Shown here: positions 55,907 to 64,000 of the stretch, piece by piece
How positions within the stretch are numbered: position 1 is the first letter of the stretch
How the letters are laid out: every line of letters begins with the position of its first letter
Origin: Acidimicrobiales bacterium
Lineage (GTDB): Bacteria; Actinomycetota; Acidimicrobiia; Acidimicrobiales; Iamiaceae
Assembly (NCBI GenBank): GCA_035630295.1
Contig: DASQKY010000043.1
Span: forward strand, 1-64,000
Direction: 5' to 3'
DNA length: 64,000 bases
Program-made: the position numbers and the translations under genes
Notes under the pieces: generated by a model
What the model was told of the DNA's origin: nothing
The model's database searches: none
What the model saw: only the letters and a program-made list of their open reading frames with translations

Positions 55907-56845
55907 GTGCACCACACCTCCCACCCCCCCACCCTGGGCAGCGGCCCCCCGCTCAGCCTGGAGACCATCGTCGACGCCCTGCCCCACGGGCTGGCCCTGG
56001 TCGACGAGCGGGGGGTGGTGGTGGCCACCAACCGCCTGTGGGACCTGGCCGGCGGCGACGGCGACGTGGTCACGGTGCCTGTCGACACCGACCTGCCCCT
56101 GGCCCTGCGGGCCGCCCGCGGCGACCTGGCCGCGGTGGCCGACCACGCCGCCGACGGCCTGGGCCGGCTCCTCGACGGCCGGGGCAGCAGCTTCCAGGTC
56201 CAGTACCAGGTGCACGGGGCGGAGGACCCCACCGAGGTGCGCTGGTTCCTCCTCTCGGCCGAGCGCCTGCCCCACGGCGGCCTGGTGATGACCCGCACCG
56301 AGACCACCGTGCACCACAGCGTCAACGACGTGCTGGCTGACCTGGCCTTCCACGACGACCTCACCGGCCTGCCCAACCGGGGCCTGCTGATGGACCGCAT
56401 CCGCATGGCCCTCATCCGGGCCCAGCGCCTGCACCTGCTGCCCCTGGTGGTCTTCGTCGACCTCGACGGGTTCAAGGCCGTCAACGACGCCCACGGCCAC
56501 GCCGCCGGCGACGCCGTGCTGGTCGAGGCGGCCCGGCGCCTGTCCTCCGCCGTCCGCGAGGGCGACACCTGCGGCCGGTGGGGCGGCGACGAGTTCGTGC
56601 TGGTGGTGGAGCTCGGCTCCCGGGGCGCCGCCCGCCGGGTGATCGAGCGCCTGCGGGCGGCCTTCGACACGCCCATCGCCCTGCCCGACGGCGCCGAGTG
56701 CCGGGCCAGCCCGAGCATCGGCGCCGTGGTGGCCACCGGGTCGGAGCGGGTCGAGGCCCTCCTGCACCACGCCGACGAGGCCATGTACCGGGCCAAGCGC
56801 GACGGGTCGGGGGCGGTGATCGTGGGGGACGACCCCCACGCCTGA
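55907..56845 (+). CDS. PAS-like and GGDEF-domain diguanylate cyclase
   Basis: 312 residues. A PAS-like sensor (TIVDALPHGLALVDERGVVV, then the WFLLSAERLPHGG strand) is followed by GGDEF: FHDDLTGLPNRGLLMDRI, VVFVDLDGFKAVNDAHGHAAG and GRWGGDEFVLV with the full GGDEF loop. RxxD (REGD) sits five residues before GGDEF, so product inhibition is expected. No membrane segment. The start is uncertain; GTG 55907 lies nearest the conserved part. Confidence 0.87.
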   Translation: MHHTSHPPTLGSGPPLSLETIVDALPHGLALVDERGVVVATNRLWDLAGGDGDVVTVPVDTDLPLALRAARGDLAAVADHAADGLGRLLDGRGSSFQVQYQVHGAEDPTEVRWFLLSAERLPHGGLVMTRTETTVHHSVNDVLADLAFHDDLTGLPNRGLLMDRIRMALIRAQRLHLLPLVVFVDLDGFKAVNDAHGHAAGDAVLVEAARRLSSAVREGDTCGRWGGDEFVLVVELGSRGAARRVIERLRAAFDTPIALPDGAECRASPSIGAVVATGSERVEALLHHADEAMYRAKRDGSGAVIVGDDPHA

Positions 56846-56851
56846 CCACAC

Positions 56852-58264
56852 CTAGGGGCGGGCGGCGACCTCGACCACCAGGCATTCGGAGTCGGGGCGG
56901 ACCTGGTCGGCGGCCAGGGCCAGATCGGCCGTCCACGCCACCGGGACGCCCGGGTCGAGCCCGACGGCCACGGTGGCCGTCTTCTCGGCGTAGACCTCGC
57001 CGGCCACGTCCTGGACCCCGACCACCACGTCGTAGCGATCGGCGTCGGGGCCACCGCCGGACACCACGCCCTCGGCCACGTACCCGCTGGCGCCCCCCTG
57101 GCACGACCGGAGCGTGGCCTCGGCCGGGGCCGCGTCCCCCGGGGGGGCGGTGGCCTCGGAGCCGGTGGCCAGGGGCGCCGGGTCGTCGGAGGCCGGGGCC
57201 GACCGGGGCTCGTCGCCGCTGAGGACGATGGCCCCCACCACCGCGGCCAGGACGACCAGGACGATGACCACGACCACCAGGCCCCGCCGGCCCGGCTCGG
57301 GGATGGCCAGGTCTTCGTCCGCGCCGGCCCGCGGGTCGGGCACCGGGATGGGGATCGGATCGAAGTAGGAGCGGGGGGCCGGCGCCTCCTCGGCCGGCGG
57401 CGGCCCGGCGGGGGCCGGCGGGGCCGCGGCCGGGGACGGGGCGGCGGGAGCGGACGGCCCGGCGGCCGCCGACGGCGGCGCGTCGAAGCGGGCGGCGTCG
57501 CCCAGGATCGGCAAGCGGCCGCCGGTCGGCGGGGGCGGGGAGCCCTTCGCCGGCTCCGGCCCGGGGGCGTCGGGTGGCGGCCCGGCCGCAGGGCCCTCGG
57601 TGACGGGGCCGGGCGACCAGGGGTCGTCGTGGGCTCCCACCGGGTCGAAGGCGGGGTTCGGCGGGGTCCGCGGCTCGGTATCGGTCGGCCCGGTATCGGT
57701 GGGCCCGGTATCGGTCGGCTCGGGCACGTCGGGGGCGGGCGCCGGCTCGGGGGCGGTGGTGGTCGCGGGGACGGGGGCCGGCCCGGCGGGGGACGACCCC
57801 TCGGCCGGCGGGGCCGGCGCCACCGAGGCCAGGGCGTCGCGGGCCAGGTTCTCGGCCACGAAGCGGTCGGCGGCCAGCTCGTCGGCGGAGAGGGCCTCGG
57901 GGTGGCCGAAGCCGCCGTCCAGGGTGAGCGTCACGGCCTGGCCGGCGGTGACGCTGCGGGGCAGGGCGGCCGCGCCCTTCACCGCGGCCCGGCCGGCCAC
58001 CACCACCAGCAGGGCCTCGAAGTCGCTGACCTCCAGCACGGCGGCGCCGTCGCGGACCTGGACGGTGGTGGCGCCGTGGCTGGCCAGGACGCCGGGCCCG
58101 GCGTCGGTGGCCCGGATCCACAGGGCGCCGTGCTGGACCTCGATGCGGGGCGCCGAGCGGTCGACGCCGTGCCGCTCCAGGCGGGCCCCCCGGTGGCGCA
58201 CGAGGGCGCCGGGGACCGGTCGCTCCTCCACCAGCTCGTCCATCTCGGTCCTGTCGGTCGCCAT
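56852..58264 (-). CDS. Hypothetical single-span membrane protein with long disordered linker
   Basis: 470 residues, not recognised. The N-terminal 140 residues form a beta-rich domain (IEVQHGALWIRATDAG, LEVSDFEALLVVVAGRAAV) that resembles FecR-type or cupin-like sensors. Then a long Pro/Ala/Asp-rich linker, a single membrane helix (GLVVVVIVLVVLAAVVGAIVL at about residue 335) and a small C-terminal domain of about 100 residues with two cysteines. Convergent with the GGDEF gene with a gap of 6 bases. Confidence 0.65.
   Translation of the reverse strand: MATDRTEMDELVEERPVPGALVRHRGARLERHGVDRSAPRIEVQHGALWIRATDAGPGVLASHGATTVQVRDGAAVLEVSDFEALLVVVAGRAAVKGAAALPRSVTAGQAVTLTLDGGFGHPEALSADELAADRFVAENLARDALASVAPAPPAEGSSPAGPAPVPATTTAPEPAPAPDVPEPTDTGPTDTGPTDTEPRTPPNPAFDPVGAHDDPWSPGPVTEGPAAGPPPDAPGPEPAKGSPPPPTGGRLPILGDAARFDAPPSAAAGPSAPAAPSPAAAPPAPAGPPPAEEAPAPRSYFDPIPIPVPDPRAGADEDLAIPEPGRRGLVVVVIVLVVLAAVVGAIVLSGDEPRSAPASDDPAPLATGSEATAPPGDAAPAEATLRSCQGGASGYVAEGVVSGGGPDADRYDVVVGVQDVAGEVYAEKTATVAVGLDPGVPVAWTADLALAADQVRPDSECLVVEVAARP
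57676..57720. repeat. 15-bp tandem repeat, three units
   Basis: Three near-identical 15-base units encoding a GPTDT-type pentapeptide repeat within the linker of the membrane protein. In-frame, so a coding repeat. Confidence 0.7.
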
Positions 58265-58294
58265 CGGGCTCGCCGTGAGGTCCGCGGCCCGCCG

Positions 58295-58300
58295 ATGCTA
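58295..58300 (-). promoter_or_regulatory. Putative -10 box (TAGCAT) of the membrane protein gene
   Basis: Minus-strand TAGCAT about 30 bases before ATG 58264. Confidence 0.35.
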
Positions 58301-58429
58301 CCGACGGCCCGCCCGCCGCCCCGCCCTGGCCATCTTCCGTGTTCGTCCACGCGCTCTGTGTGGTCAGATCGCCCGGGTCGGGCCCCTTGGGCCCCGGCGG
58401 GGCCGCGGCGGCCCGGTCACCGCCGGGCG

Positions 58430-58435
58430 TAGGTT
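58430..58435 (+). promoter_or_regulatory. Putative -10 box (TAGGTT), leaderless
   Basis: TAGGTT 6 bases before ATG 58442. Confidence 0.5.
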
Positions 58436-58441
58436 GGGCCC

Positions 58442-60154
58442 ATGCACGACCTGGTCATCCGCGGGGGCTCGCTCGTCGACGGGTCGGGGGCGCCGCCCCG
58501 CCGGGCCGACGTGGCCGTCACCGGCGACCGGATCGCCGAGGTGGGCGACACCGTCGGTCCCGGCCGCCGGGAGGTCGACGCCGAGGGTGCGGTGGTCACC
58601 CCGGGCTGGGTCGACATGCACACCCACTACGACGCCCAGGCCACCTGGGACCCGGAGCTCAGCCCGTCGGGCTGGCACGGCGTCACCACCGTGGTCATGG
58701 GCAACTGCGGGGTGGGCTTCGCCCCCGCCGCCCCCGACCGACGCGACTGGCTGATCCGGCTCATGGAGGGCGTGGAGGACATCCCCGGCGCCGCCCTCAC
58801 CGAGGGCATCGAATGGGAGTGGGAGTCCTTCGAGGAGTACCTCGACGCCCTGGACCGCCGGAGGTGGGTGGCCGACGTGGGCACCCAGGTGCCCCACGGC
58901 GCCCTCCGGGCCTACGTGATGGGCGACCGGGGAGCGGCCAACGAGCCGGCCGCCGCCGAGGACCTGGCCGCCATGGAGCGCATCACCACCGGGGCCCTGC
59001 GGGCCGGCGCCCTGGGCGTGTCCACCTCCCGCACTCCGCTGCACCGCTCGGCCGACGGCGAGCTGGTGCCGGGCACCCACGCCGGCGAGGACGAGGTCAT
59101 GGCCCTGGGCGACGCCCTGCGGGCCGCCGGCCACGGCGTGTTCCAGGGCGCCCTCCACCACCCCGACGTGCCGGCCTCGTTCGGGTGGATGCGCCGCCTG
59201 GCCCAGCGCTCGGGCCGGCCCGTCACCTTCAACCTCCAGCAGACCGACGCCGCCCCCGACCTGTGGCGGGACGTGGCCGGCCTCCTGGACCGGGCCCAGG
59301 AGGACGGCATCGGCGTCTACGGCCAGGTCCACGGCCGGCCCGTCGGCCTCCTCATGGGCTGGTCGGCCACCATCCACCCGTTCTCCACCTCGGCCGGGTG
59401 GGGACCGGTGGCCTTCCTGCCCCCCGCCGAGCGGGTCCAGGCCCTGCGCCGGCCCGAGGTGCGGAACGGGATCCTGGGCGGGGAGGCCGCCGACATGGGC
59501 GACTTCGTCCGCTCCCTCACCACCTCGTGGCACAAGATGTTCCCGTTCCGGGGCGAGACCGACTACGAACCGCCGCCCGAGGCCTCGGTGGCGGCGGTGG
59601 CCGAGCGGGAGGGCCGGCCACCGGCCGAGGTGGCCTTCGACGTGCTCATGGAGGACGACGGCCAGGGCCTCCTCTACTTCCCGCTGTTCAACTACAGCGA
59701 CGGCACCCTCGACCCGCTGTGGGAGCTGCACCAGCACCCCCGCACCCGCATGGGCCTGGCCGACGGCGGGGCCCACGTGGGCTCCATCTGCGACGGTTCC
59801 ACGCCCAGCTTCATGCTCGCCTTCTGGGCCCGGGACCGGGTCCGGGGGCCCCACCTGCCCCTGGAGCTGATCGTCCACCGCCAGACCCGGAGCACCGCCC
59901 TGCACTACGGCCTGGCCGACCGGGGCCTGGTGGCCCCCGGCCTGCGAGCCGACCTGAACGTGGTCGACCTGGAGCGCCTGGCCGTCGACCCGCCCCGCAT
60001 GGCCTGGGACCTGCCCACCGGGGCCCGGCGCTTCGTCCAGGGCTCCCGCGGCTACCGGCTCACCACCTGCGCCGGCACCGTGGTGCGGGAGGACGACGAG
60101 CTCACCGGGGCCCACCCCGGCCGCCTGCTCCGCGGCCCGCAAACCGCCGCCTGA
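58442..60154 (+). CDS. D-aminoacylase-type amidohydrolase
   Basis: 570 residues, a usual family length. N-acyl-D-amino acid deacylase/D-aminoacylase-like amidohydrolase: GGSLVDGSGAPPRRADVAV, VTPGWVDMHTHYDAQATWD (Zn-binding His pair), VVMGNCGVGFAP with the structural Cys, THAGEDEVMALGDA and DGGAHVGSICDG with the catalytic Asp. Substrate may be N-acyl-D-amino acids or a related imide; not decided by sequence. ATG follows a -10 box by 6 bases. Confidence 0.88.
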   Translation: MHDLVIRGGSLVDGSGAPPRRADVAVTGDRIAEVGDTVGPGRREVDAEGAVVTPGWVDMHTHYDAQATWDPELSPSGWHGVTTVVMGNCGVGFAPAAPDRRDWLIRLMEGVEDIPGAALTEGIEWEWESFEEYLDALDRRRWVADVGTQVPHGALRAYVMGDRGAANEPAAAEDLAAMERITTGALRAGALGVSTSRTPLHRSADGELVPGTHAGEDEVMALGDALRAAGHGVFQGALHHPDVPASFGWMRRLAQRSGRPVTFNLQQTDAAPDLWRDVAGLLDRAQEDGIGVYGQVHGRPVGLLMGWSATIHPFSTSAGWGPVAFLPPAERVQALRRPEVRNGILGGEAADMGDFVRSLTTSWHKMFPFRGETDYEPPPEASVAAVAEREGRPPAEVAFDVLMEDDGQGLLYFPLFNYSDGTLDPLWELHQHPRTRMGLADGGAHVGSICDGSTPSFMLAFWARDRVRGPHLPLELIVHRQTRSTALHYGLADRGLVAPGLRADLNVVDLERLAVDPPRMAWDLPTGARRFVQGSRGYRLTTCAGTVVREDDELTGAHPGRLLRGPQTAA

Positions 60155-60172
60155 CCCTCCGGCCGGACCGGG

Positions 60173-60565
60173 TCAGCGCAGGACGGCCTGGGTCTGGGTG
60201 GTGACGGCCACCCGCCGGCCCTCGGCGTCGCTCGTGTCGGTCTGGACCACCACGGTGGACCGCCCGGCGTGCAGCACGGTGGAGGTGGCGCTCACCGTGC
60301 CGGCCCGCACGGCCCGGAACAGGTTGGTCTTGGACTCGATGGTGGACGTGCCCGTCGCCCCCTCGGGCAGGTTCAGGTAGGCCAGGATCGCCCCCAGGCT
60401 GTCGGCCAGGGCCATGAGGGCGCCGCCGTGGAGGGCGCCGCCCACCGTGCACCGGTCGGTGGCCCAGTCCAGCTCCCCGGTGACCTCGTCCACCGACGCC
60501 GCGGTGAGCCGCACCCCGTTGGCCACGGCGAAGGGCATGGACGAGATCAGCGCGTCGAGGTCCAC
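60173..60565 (-). CDS. PaaI-type hotdog thioesterase
   Basis: 130 residues. GGALHGGALMALADSLGAIL is the hotdog helix and active-site region, followed by ESKTNLFRAVRAG and VVVQTDTSDAEGRRVAVTTQTQ. Such enzymes cleave acyl-CoA. GTG 60565 is the first start before the conserved part. Convergent with the amidohydrolase and divergent from fbiC. Confidence 0.87.
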   Translation of the reverse strand: MDLDALISSMPFAVANGVRLTAASVDEVTGELDWATDRCTVGGALHGGALMALADSLGAILAYLNLPEGATGTSTIESKTNLFRAVRAGTVSATSTVLHAGRSTVVVQTDTSDAEGRRVAVTTQTQAVLR

Positions 60566-60594
60566 CGGGTCATCGTGCCACGGGGGCCCGCCGG

Positions 60595-60600
60595 TAGCCT
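60595..60600 (+). promoter_or_regulatory. Putative -10 box (TAGCCT) of leaderless fbiC promoter
   Basis: TAGCCT 7 bases before GTG 60608. Confidence 0.5.
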
Positions 60601-60607
60601 GCCCCCC

Positions 60608-62962
60608 GTGCCCGCCGAGCTGACCGGTCTGCCCACCGCCGAGTTGACCGCCCGCGCCGCCGCCGTGCGCGATGCGGCCCACGGCCGGCGGGTGACGTTC
60701 TCGCCCAAGGTCTTCATCCCCCTGACCATGCTGTGCCGCGACCGCTGCGGCTACTGCACCTTCGCCCAGCCCCCGGCCCGGCTCGACAGCCCGTTCCTGG
60801 ACATCGACGACGTGCTGGTCCTGGCCCGCCGAGGGGCGGCGGCCGGCTGCCACGAGGCCCTGTTCACCCTGGGCGAGGCCCCCGAGGAGCGGTACCCGGC
60901 GGCCCGGGAGTGGCTGGCCGAGCGGGGCCACGCCTCCACCGTCGACCACCTGGTGGCCGCCTGCCGGGCGGTGCTGGAGGAGACCGGCCTGCTCCCCCAC
61001 GCCAACCCCGGCGCCCTGCCGGCGGCCGAGCTGGCCCGGCTCCGCGAGGTCAGCCCCAGCCAGGGGATGATGGTCGAGACCCTGCGGGCCGACCTGGCCG
61101 CCCACCGGGGGGCCCCGGACAAGACCCCGGCCCGGCGTCTGGCCACCCTGGAGGCGGCCGGCGAGCTGCGCATCCCCTACACCACCGGCATCCTGTGCGG
61201 CATCGGGGAGGACGAGGCCGACCGGGTCGAGGCCCTGGAGGCCATCGCCGCCTCCCACCGGCGCCACGGCCACGTGCAGGAGGTGATCGTCCAGAACTTC
61301 CTGCCCAAGCCGGGCACGGCCATGCACGCCCACCCCCCCTGCCCGCCCGAGGACCACCTGCGGGCCATCGCCGTGGCCCGGCTGATCCTGCCGGCCGAGG
61401 TCCACGTCCAGGCCCCGCCCAACCTGGCCGACGAGGTGGCCCCCCTGCTGGCCGCCGGTGTCTCCGACCTGGGCGGCGTGTCGCCGGTGACCATCGACCA
61501 CGTCAACCCCGAGCGGCCCTGGCCCCACCTCGACGCCCTGCGCCGGGCCACCGAGGAGGCCGGCCACCAGCTGGCACCCCGCCTCACCGCCCACCCCCGC
61601 TACGTGGCGGAGGCGGCCACCTGGATCGACCCCGGCCTGCACTTCGCGGTGATGGACCGGGCCGACGCCGAGGGCCTGGGCCGCGACGACCCCGGGGCCG
61701 TCTTCCCCAACAAGGTGGGCGAGGTCCGCAACGTGGGCGACGGGGCCGAGGTGGTCCTGGTCGGCCGCCGGTCCACGGCCTGGTACTCGGGGGCCGGCAC
61801 CGCCCCCCCGACGCTGGTGCCGGGCCCGTCCGCCCCCCTGCGGGGCCCGGTGCGGGAGGTGCTGGACGGCGTGGCCGCCGGCCAGCAGGTGGGCCACGAC
61901 GAGATCGTCACCCTGTTCTCGGCCCGGGGCCGGGAGGTGGCGGCGGTGGCCGAGGTGGCCGACGCGCTGCGGGCCCGGGCCGTGGGCGACACCGTGACCT
62001 ACGTCCGCAACCGCAACATCAACTACACCAACGTCTGCACGTTCAAGTGCCGGTTCTGCGGCTTCTCCAAGGGTCCCCGCTCGCTCAACCTGCGGGGCAC
62101 GCCCTACCTGCTGACCCTGGACGACATCGCCGAGCGGGTGCGGGAGGCCTGGGACCTGGGGGCCACCGAGGTGTGCCTGCAGGGCGGCATCCACCCCAGC
62201 TTCGACGGCGACTACTACATAGACGTCACCCGGGCGGTGAAGGAGGCAGCGCCGGGCATCCACGTCCACGGCTTCACCGCCCTGGAGGTCACCGAGGGGG
62301 CCAAGCGCCTGGGCGAGCCCCTGGCCACCTACCTGCGCCGCCTGATGGACGCCGGGCTCCGCACCCTGCCCGGCACCGCGGCCGAGATCCTGGACGACCC
62401 GGTGCGCCAGGTCCTGTGCCCCGACAAGGTCGACACCGAGGAGTGGCTGGAGGCCCACCGCACCGCCCACCAGGTGGGCCTGCGCTCCAACATCACCATC
62501 ATGTTCGGCGCCGTGGAGGACCCGGGCTCCTGGGCCCGCCACCTGCTCCGCACCCGGGACCTCCAGGCCGAGACCGGCGGGTTCACCGAGTTCGTGCCCC
62601 TGCCGTACGTGCACATGGCGGCCCCGCTCTACCTGCAGCAGCGCTCCCGCCGCGGCCCCACGTTCCGCGAGGTGGTGCTCATGCACGCCGTGGCCCGCAT
62701 CGCCTATGACGGCCTGGTCCCCCACATCCAGGCCTCGTGGGTGAAGCTGGGGGCCGACGGCGCCCGCCAGCTCCTGCGGGCCGGGGTCGACGACCTGGGC
62801 GGCACGCTCATGGACGAGACCATCTCCCGGGCCGCCGGCGCCTCCCACGGCCAGGCCATGGACGAGGACGGCTTCCGGGCCGTGGTCGAGCCCCTGGGTC
62901 GGGCCCTGGCCCAGCGCAGCACCCTGTACGAGCCCATCGCCGCCGAGCCCGCCGTCGGCTGA
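60608..62962 (+). CDS. fbiC: FO synthase, CofG-CofH fusion
   Basis: 784 residues. Two radical-SAM halves make the F420 chromophore FO from tyrosine and a pyrimidine intermediate. CofG half: MLCRDRCGYCTF with C43, C47 and C50; CofH half: NVCTFKCRFCGFSKGP with C477, C481 and C484. GEAPEERYP and CLQGGIHPSFDGDYYID are also typical. GTG 60608 gives a leaderless start. F420 is common in actinobacteria. Confidence 0.96.
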   Translation: MPAELTGLPTAELTARAAAVRDAAHGRRVTFSPKVFIPLTMLCRDRCGYCTFAQPPARLDSPFLDIDDVLVLARRGAAAGCHEALFTLGEAPEERYPAAREWLAERGHASTVDHLVAACRAVLEETGLLPHANPGALPAAELARLREVSPSQGMMVETLRADLAAHRGAPDKTPARRLATLEAAGELRIPYTTGILCGIGEDEADRVEALEAIAASHRRHGHVQEVIVQNFLPKPGTAMHAHPPCPPEDHLRAIAVARLILPAEVHVQAPPNLADEVAPLLAAGVSDLGGVSPVTIDHVNPERPWPHLDALRRATEEAGHQLAPRLTAHPRYVAEAATWIDPGLHFAVMDRADAEGLGRDDPGAVFPNKVGEVRNVGDGAEVVLVGRRSTAWYSGAGTAPPTLVPGPSAPLRGPVREVLDGVAAGQQVGHDEIVTLFSARGREVAAVAEVADALRARAVGDTVTYVRNRNINYTNVCTFKCRFCGFSKGPRSLNLRGTPYLLTLDDIAERVREAWDLGATEVCLQGGIHPSFDGDYYIDVTRAVKEAAPGIHVHGFTALEVTEGAKRLGEPLATYLRRLMDAGLRTLPGTAAEILDDPVRQVLCPDKVDTEEWLEAHRTAHQVGLRSNITIMFGAVEDPGSWARHLLRTRDLQAETGGFTEFVPLPYVHMAAPLYLQQRSRRGPTFREVVLMHAVARIAYDGLVPHIQASWVKLGADGARQLLRAGVDDLGGTLMDETISRAAGASHGQAMDEDGFRAVVEPLGRALAQRSTLYEPIAAEPAVG

Positions 62963-62999
62963 CCCCCCGGCGGTCCTCCTCCGGCTCGCTGACATGGCA

Positions 63000-63005
63000 T
63001 AGGGT
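63000..63005 (+). promoter_or_regulatory. Putative -10 box (TAGGGT) of the last gene
   Basis: TAGGGT about 44 bases before ATG 63049. The leader contains a GGGGCC/GGCCCC hairpin (63015-63029) and a GGGGAGG ribosome site. Confidence 0.45.
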
Positions 63006-63048
63006 GCTGCCAGCGGGGCCGGAGGCCCCTTGACGGGGAGGGGTTCCC

Positions 63049-64000
63049 ATGGATGCGCTCGGGTCGTCGGCGGTGTTCGAGACCGCCATCGGCGTGGTGG
63101 TGGTGTGGTTCCTGGCCGCCACGCTGTGCTCGGCCGTGGTCGAGGGCATCGCCGCCCTCGGCGGGTTCCGGGCCAAGCACCTGTGGCAGTCGGTGGCCTC
63201 GTGGTTCTCCACCGGGTCGGCGCCGAAGGCCCCGGCCTCGCTCGTCGCGGCCTGGCGACTCTGGGTCTCTCCCCCCGACCCCCGGCAGGAGGGGACCAGG
63301 CCGTCGGCCCACCAGCAGTTCCTGGAGGCCGTCCCCGGGCTGGACCCGGAGCACCTGGCCCGGACCAAGGAGGTCAACCGGGAGGCGGGAGCAGCGGCCC
63401 TGGCCACCGCGGCCGAGGCCGACGACTTCGGCCACACCCAGCTCGGGTCGCTGATCGAGCGGCTGCCCACGTCGGTCAAGGGCGAGGCCGGGGACCGGGC
63501 CCAGTGGCTGGCCCGCTGGTTCGACTCGGAGATGGCCCAGGTCACCGCGGCCTACCGCCGCCGCATCCGCTGGTGGGCGGCGGCGGTGGGGCTGGTGGTG
63601 GTGATCGGGGGCGGCCTCGACGCCGGCCAGCTGGCCGCCCAGCTCTACCGGGACCCGGTGCGCCGCGACGCCGCCGCGGCCAAGGCCGAGCAGCTCATCG
63701 CCGCCGGAACGGCCTGCCCCGACACGGCGGGTGGGACGACGACCACGACGACCACCCCGGGGGCCGCACCGGACGAGGACGGGACCCCGGCCACCAGCGC
63801 CCCCGCCACCCCGACCTCGGCCGCGCCCGCTGCCGGGGCGGCCGAGCCGGGACAGGCGGTCACCCGCCAGGTCGAGTGCGCCAGCGCGGTGGCCGACGAC
63901 CTGGAGACCCTGCAGGTGTCGCGCTGGGTCGGGGGGAAGGTGTGGCCGACCGACGCCGGCGGGTGGGTGGGCATGGTCCTGGGCCTGCTGGCCTCGGCCC
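63049..64000 (+). CDS. Hypothetical membrane protein (3' end cut by window)
   Basis: At least 317 residues, not recognised. An N-terminal helix (FETAIGVVVVWFLAATLCSAVV), a soluble region with helices, a second helix (IRWWAAAVGLVVVIGGGLDAG), then a Thr/Ala/Pro-rich stretch with a run of Thr codons and a further hydrophobic segment at the window edge. The middle begins with a WLARWFDSEMAQVTAAYRRR motif seen before membrane helices. The GGGGAGG site lies 7 bases before the ATG. Confidence 0.7.
   Translation, partial: MDALGSSAVFETAIGVVVVWFLAATLCSAVVEGIAALGGFRAKHLWQSVASWFSTGSAPKAPASLVAAWRLWVSPPDPRQEGTRPSAHQQFLEAVPGLDPEHLARTKEVNREAGAAALATAAEADDFGHTQLGSLIERLPTSVKGEAGDRAQWLARWFDSEMAQVTAAYRRRIRWWAAAVGLVVVIGGGLDAGQLAAQLYRDPVRRDAAAAKAEQLIAAGTACPDTAGGTTTTTTTPGAAPDEDGTPATSAPATPTSAAPAAGAAEPGQAVTRQVECASAVADDLETLQVSRWVGGKVWPTDAGGWVGMVLGLLASA

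Noticed and set aside
57676-57720. Short tandem repeat as a CRISPR or VNTR array
   Set aside because: Three 15-bp units in frame in a Pro/Thr-rich linker; no spacers.

Overview
The window is very GC-rich chromosomal DNA from an actinobacterium, most likely of class Acidimicrobiia (inference). It carries a complete Pup-proteasome locus (mpa, dop, pup, prcB, prcA, pafA), a fused F420-precursor synthase (fbiC), an AftD-type arabinofuranosyltransferase, a conservon-type signalling operon (kinase, roadblock, DUF742, Ras-like GTPase) and the large glutamate synthase pair gltB/gltD. No rRNA, tRNA, CRISPR array, transposase or origin was recognised.

Layout. 1-10.7 kb: Pup-proteasome locus on the minus strand, interrupted between prcA and pafA by frameshifted azlC/azlD remnants and a lower-GC insert with one plus-strand NACHT-type NTPase gene; the insert is bracketed by two copies of a short palindromic repeat. 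10.9-15.3 kb: ferredoxin, MarP-like membrane protease, tRNA m1A58 methyltransferase, TtuA-like tRNA thiolase with its ubiquitin-like sulfur carrier, and three small genes. 15.4-19.5 kb: ADP-forming acyl-CoA ligase, TetR regulator and N-acetylglucosamine-6-phosphate deacetylase; the ligase linker contains two more copies of the palindromic repeat inside the reading frame. 19.5-27.3 kb: a hypothetical protein, a FIST sensor protein, polyprenol-phosphate-mannose synthase and three large membrane proteins. 27.4-30.3 kb: an accessory restriction-modification island (Vsr endonuclease, C5-cytosine methyltransferase, unclassified PD-(D/E)XK endonuclease). 30.3-40.4 kb: envelope polysaccharide genes (two GT2, one GT4, SAM methyltransferase, AftD) with a GGDEF-EAL c-di-GMP enzyme. 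40.5-44.7 kb: conservon. 44.8-51.5 kb: RDD membrane protein, gltD, gltB. 51.7-64 kb: nucleotidyltransferase, M18 aminopeptidase, J-domain protein, M23 endopeptidase, GGDEF protein, hypothetical membrane protein, D-aminoacylase-type amidohydrolase, thioesterase, fbiC and a truncated membrane protein.

How genes work together. Mpa unfolds pupylated proteins for the PrcBA core, Dop deamidates Pup and removes it, PafA attaches it. TtuA and the carrier protein form a tRNA thiolation pair next to a T-loop methyltransferase. GltB and GltD form glutamate synthase. The glycosyltransferase block probably builds an arabinan-containing envelope polysaccharide. Two independent accessory defence-type modules (NACHT NTPase; R-M/Vsr) sit in otherwise housekeeping surroundings. 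Many genes have a TAnnnT box 6-8 bases before the start codon, which points to widespread leaderless transcripts; I used this to choose several starts.
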